DNA of 12,006 bases from contig JANBTH010000733.1 in the NCBI GenBank assembly GCA_027578815.1, forward strand, positions 1 to 12,006. The letters are read 5' to 3'. Source of the stretch: Coemansia sp. RSA 1804. Lineage: Eukaryota; Kickxellomycota; Kickxellomycetes; Kickxellales; Kickxellaceae. The position numbers were made by a program, and so were the translations under genes. Below are positions 9,256 through 12,006 of the stretch, piece after piece. Every line of letters starts with the position of its first letter. Position 1 is the first letter of the stretch. Under the pieces are notes generated by a model. The model saw only the letters and a list, made by a program, of their open reading frames with translations. It was not told the origin of the DNA and did no database searches.

Positions 9256-10173
9256 CTATTGTGCTAGGCTTGCCTTTGTGTTTTGCAACTGTCGAGTCTT
9301 CTCAATCAACATGTCCTCGACAGCTGCGCGCTCTTGTCGTTCAATATCAAGCGCCCTTTTCATTGATTCTAAATTTGAGTTGGCAACTAGATGCAGTTGG
9401 TGTCGAGGTTGAATAAACAATTTTTCGGTTGGTCCATATATATATCCAGGTCGACCGCAATATCAAATATAAAGCGCAAGGCTTAATAAATATAACATAC
9501 CCCTGAGTCGTTCTCGCAATTCGGCAACTCGTGTTACTGTGCGGGCTTCGATAGCTTGTACCTGATCATTGCTTGCCTTTACTGCGGCATGTTGAAAGGC
9601 AATTTCCTGCGATGCTTGATACGACCAGAACGAGAGTGCACGGCTACATATATCAACTATCTCCAACGGATGAAGACCGGCAAGAATAAACGACTTGTAT
9701 TGGTCGCTGACTGACAGAGATGTTGTCATTATATCTGAACTACAATCCAAATCGGGGTTTCCAACAAGAACTCCAGTTGAGCTTTTTTTAATTAGAAGAG
9801 CAATCTATTTTCTATTTCTCACTGCTATACGCAATAACAGCAGTTTGCTTATCAATTTAAAACCGTTACAAGAAAAAACATATCAATTACCTTGTATCAA
9901 TACTCGATTGACATGCAGGACATTTCAATGAGGTTTTGAAAAAGGCTGTAGAGCACTGCATGCAAAATATATCTATTAGATGCAAAAAATAGAACCTGTA
10001 TATGAAAAGATATTATTGCTTTGGTGCTTGCTTTTCATGTACACATCTACATCAAACAATGTATATTTTATATCCAGCTTACGCGAACACTTTGTAATGC
10101 AAGCATTCACACACTGTGACAATGCTGTTCTACATCTTATGTTATTGCATCTGACTATGTTGCGCTCTGCCAT
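9256..10173 (-). CDS. HEI10: HEI10/CCNB1IP1-type RING E3 ligase (meiotic crossover factor)
   Basis: Four exons: 10173-10083, 9972-9891, 9739-9501 and 9386-9256. Introns are 110, 151 and 114 nt, with GTAAGC...TAATAG, GTAATT...TTGTAG and GTATGT...ATCTAG ends. The sum is 543 nt, exactly 180 codons plus TAG, and all phases agree. The RING reads C9-x4-C14, then C29-S-H31-IF-C34-x2-C37, then C48-PA-C51. The first splice creates the His codon of CSHIFC, as in human CCNB1IP1. Residues 69-99 (SDQYKSFILAGL; SRALSFWSYQ) match the conserved block after the RING in CCNB1IP1. Residues 100-180 form a heptad-like coiled coil. The family acts as SUMO/ubiquitin ligases at meiotic recombination sites and sets crossover number (animals, plants, Sordaria; related to yeast Zip3). 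At 180 residues it lacks the long C-terminal tail of the human protein (about 277); a further exon cannot be excluded. RING linker C21 and C25 are extra cysteines. Confidence 0.9.
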
Positions 10174-10338
10174 TGTTGTATAAGAGGTATGCGCTGCTAC
10201 AATAATATTTATTTCTGCAACAAATGCTGAATCAAAAGAAAAAATGTAGCAAGAAAAATATGCCACAAATATACTGCACCATTAGAAACAAAGATCTGAG
10301 CTTGCTGTATGATTACAACGCTAGTATTGAAATTACAA

Positions 10339-10777
10339 TTAGAGATACTCTAGGTCCTCAACTAGAACCTGCTGTATATGTTCGCCTGGAACCATTATCA
10401 TTCCAACACGTCGTTTGTACTCTATCCAAAATAATAAGAGGTTCCGCCACCACATGATAGTTGTAGATATTTAGCAAAACAAAAGATACGGTACTCGTTG
10501 GCAGAAAGTGCAATTATATTGTATGCTACATGATCACTGTACCTTGAGACAGCTCATTAGTGTCCGAAAGAATAACGTTCTGCTGGCTATCGACGCATTT
10601 AAACAACCCAGTAAACTCCCGTCCATCTTTTGTGCGTATTCTCATTTTGTGGTTGAGGTAAGATCGGATAATATCTTTTTCAGATGGCGCTTGGGTGTTC
10701 AGACTATTATCTGGGCATTCCAGACAGGTGGTATCAACGGCGCTAGTACTGGGCCCATTGGAATTATCAGTGCCCAT
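10339..10777 (-). CDS. NAA38: NatC auxiliary subunit Naa38 (LSMD1), Lsm fold
   Basis: Two exons: 10777-10543 and 10421-10339. The 121-nt intron (GTACAG...GGATAG) is phase 1, giving 105 codons plus TAA. The start is the ATG at 10777; the frame opens at a GTG at 10783, which is not used. Residues 1-33 are polar and probably disordered. Sm1 is about 38-71 (YLNHKMRIRTKDGREFTGLF, then CVDSQQNVIL). Sm2, supplied only by exon 2, is about 84-99 (RVGMIMVPGEHIQQVLVE). The VPG-x-HI form, in place of the RGxxI of ordinary Lsm proteins, is typical of LSMD1/Naa38. Naa38 joins Naa30 and Naa35 in the NatC complex, which acetylates N-terminal Met before hydrophobic residues. It lies 165 nt upstream of the HEI10 start on the same strand. 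An opposite-strand ORF over exon 2 (10224-10457) is a shadow. Confidence 0.92.
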
Positions 10778-10982
10778 TTCCACAACGTGTACAAATAAAG
10801 AAAAAAGAGATGATCTGTGTAAACTGTTTCCAAAAGCTCAGCGCATCGAGCTATAGCGTTGCCTAAAACATGGAAATTCTGCTGACTGCAATCAAATCTT
10901 AACAACGTACGTATGGGATTTTTATATTTTACACGCGATGAGAAGAAACAAGCAGAAGAAAATATGGACTGCATGGCTTTGC
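10778..10982 (-). promoter_or_regulatory. Probable NAA38 promoter region
   Basis: 205 bases between the DUF4112 stop and the NAA38 ATG, both on the minus strand. A minus-strand TATAAA-like box (reverse of TTTATA at 10921-10926) lies about 145 nt before the ATG. Nothing else clear is seen. Confidence 0.35.
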
Positions 10983-11456
10983 CTATTGTTGCCTATCTAT
11001 AAGGCTATTCGTACTGTTGCTGATGCTACTACTACTATTGCTGCTAGCTAACTCGCCAGGATCTTCCTGTCTTGAGGGCGCATCCATTACGTATCTCTCG
11101 AGGAGCAAGTAGTTTTTTCTATTCACATGGAAAAACCGTCGCATCACCCATCCGAGATATGGAACAATGGAGATAATAACATTTTTGAGAATGTTCTTTG
11201 CCATGTTTTTTTCAACCGACTCTGGCAGATCAAACGTTCTGCGCATCTCTCTGAAATAGCGGATTGCCAGTCCAGTGAATAGAAAATCACCAGCAAAGGG
11301 AATAAGCGCAACAAATGTAATACCATCGTCAGGCATTCTACGTCCAATAGTCCATTTCCTATCCAATTGTCGTGAACGACGGTATAACGGATAAAGAATC
11401 TCTTTCTTCTGTCGGAGCGTAAGCGCAGCAGGGTTTTTGGCAGTGCTGTTGGACAT
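10983..11456 (-). CDS. DUF4112 domain protein
   Basis: 157 residues from ATG at 11456 to TAG at 10983. Family marks in order: QLDRKWTIGRR (about 30-40), VALIPFAGDFLFTGLAIRY (about 49-67), a polar helix, IISIVPYLGW (about 94-103) and HVNRKNYLLLERYV (about 110-123). These follow the two-fold IP-x-x-GD pattern of DUF4112, with the second GD changed to GW. The two hydrophobic hairpins suggest membrane association; the molecular role of the family is unknown. The tail is Ser/Asn-rich and partly encoded by a short trinucleotide run (about 11020-11045). The frame stays open upstream to ATGs at 11642 and 11690, which would add 62 or 78 residues with a possible membrane helix. The ATG at 11642 has the better A-rich context, so the true start is open. 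I chose 11456 because the domain begins right after it and the extension reads like A/T-rich leader. Confidence 0.82.
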   Translation of the reverse strand: MSNSTAKNPAALTLRQKKEILYPLYRRSRQLDRKWTIGRRMPDDGITFVALIPFAGDFLFTGLAIRYFREMRRTFDLPESVEKNMAKNILKNVIISIVPYLGWVMRRFFHVNRKNYLLLERYVMDAPSRQEDPGELASSNSSSSISNSTNSLIDRQQ

Positions 11457-11871
11457 TCCGACAATGACCAACGAGAGGAATATGCGTGTTAGGAAATTGT
11501 ATATCCGCAAGACAAACAGTAACATAGATATCCCAATACAGTAGAGTATGTTGATCTGGTGCATAGAAAAAGGCTTCTGTTTTGAAAAATCAATATTATA
11601 ACCAAAAAACCGCGTCTCTCGGGGCAAGTGCAGAAGTGACATTTTGCAAAAGAGAAATGTAAAGCAATTAAAGGTATCACAAGACACCATTCCTCCTTGT
11701 CTTTAGAAATATTGTACAAAAAGGCATACTATTCTAGACTCGAATCTTCCAGCCCACAATCCTCGGCTAGAGCCATCCTGGCTATTCAATGCTCCAATGC
11801 TTGTGTAAACAAAAACCTGCCACACGTCCGGTGGACATGTCCGCTTCGCAGACAGTTATTTTTTTAAAAAC

Positions 11872-11896
11872 TTGCTTGCAGATATTGAGCAAGCAA
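11872..11896. repeat. Perfect 8-bp inverted repeat (hairpin)
   Basis: Arms TTGCTTGC (11872-11879) and GCAAGCAA (11889-11896) with a 9-nt loop, preceded by a T/A run and followed by an A run. Function unknown. Confidence 0.5.
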
Positions 11897-11931
11897 AAAA
11901 AGGGCAAAGCACCAAACTGGCATGTTATGCC

Positions 11932-11943
11932 CGCATGCATGCG
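11932..11943. repeat. 12-bp perfect palindrome
   Basis: CGCATGCATGCG is its own reverse complement and consists of overlapping GCATGC units. It could be a binding site for a dimeric regulator, or chance. Confidence 0.45.
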
Positions 11944-12006
11944 TCTCACAGTAATACCACCCCGGTGCATGTGTGCAAATACAAGAGTTTGTTGGTATGG
12001 ACGGAA

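Larger units (their letters stand above)
11691..12006. other. Right-edge non-coding region with symmetric elements
   Basis: No convincing gene. It holds a GGACATGTCC palindrome at 11833-11842, an 8-bp stem with 9-nt loop at 11872-11896 (TTGCTTGC / GCAAGCAA) and a 12-bp palindrome CGCATGCATGCG at 11932-11943. An ATG on + at 11997 could begin a gene that continues past the edge, but only three codons are visible. The region may be the promoter of the DUF4112 gene and of a divergent neighbour. Confidence 0.4.

Noticed and set aside
9980..10183. Plus-strand ORF of 67 codons
   Set aside because: Antisense to HEI10 exons 1-2, where the RING cysteines are on the minus strand.
10224..10457. Plus-strand ORF of 77 codons
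   Set aside because: It is antisense to the NAA38 second exon and intron; the minus strand carries the conserved Lsm motif.
11740..11765. Possible tRNA B-box (GATTCGAGTC on -)
   Set aside because: The flanking bases cannot form a T-stem and there is no A-box or acceptor stem.

Overview
The window reads as nuclear DNA of a fungus, most likely an early-diverging (zygomycete-grade) lineage. Genes are closely spaced on both strands. Most introns are short (about 107-170 nt) with GT...AG ends and CTAA(C/T)-type branch sites. Intergenic DNA is AT-rich and carries TATA-like boxes. The ribosomal protein L27 looks more fungal than animal. The lineage call is an inference from protein likeness; I cannot name a species.

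Layout, left to right. (1) RPL27 on +: the last five codons of its first exon sit at the very left edge, followed by a 753-nt intron and the main exon. (2) On -, a long two-exon gene for an RGG/RS-rich RNA-binding protein with two Mei2-like RRMs. (3) On -, a small ORF with a clean signal peptide (candidate small secreted protein). (4) An AT-rich stretch holding a short coding-like island on +. (5) On -, a universal stress protein (Usp) domain protein. (6) On +, three-exon SEC13, diverging from the Usp gene across a shared 0.84-kb promoter region. (7) On -, converging on SEC13, a four-exon gene for a HEI10/CCNB1IP1-type RING protein of meiotic crossover control; it is visible only after splicing. 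(8) On -, two-exon NAA38/LSMD1, the Lsm-fold subunit of NatC. (9) On -, a DUF4112 protein. (10) A right-edge non-coding region with three symmetric DNA elements.

The genes do not form an operon or a single pathway. RPL27, SEC13 and NAA38 are housekeeping genes (translation, COPII/nuclear pore, N-terminal acetylation). The Mei2-like protein and the HEI10 protein are both linked to meiosis by family, which is worth noting but may be chance. Splice structures of RPL27, the RRM gene, SEC13, HEI10 and NAA38 were worked out by hand; in each, removing the introns preserves the frame and restores family motifs. I found no tRNA, rRNA, CRISPR array or intact transposon, and no clear new biological system. 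The most valuable result is probably the reconstruction of HEI10 and NAA38, which open reading frames alone would miss.
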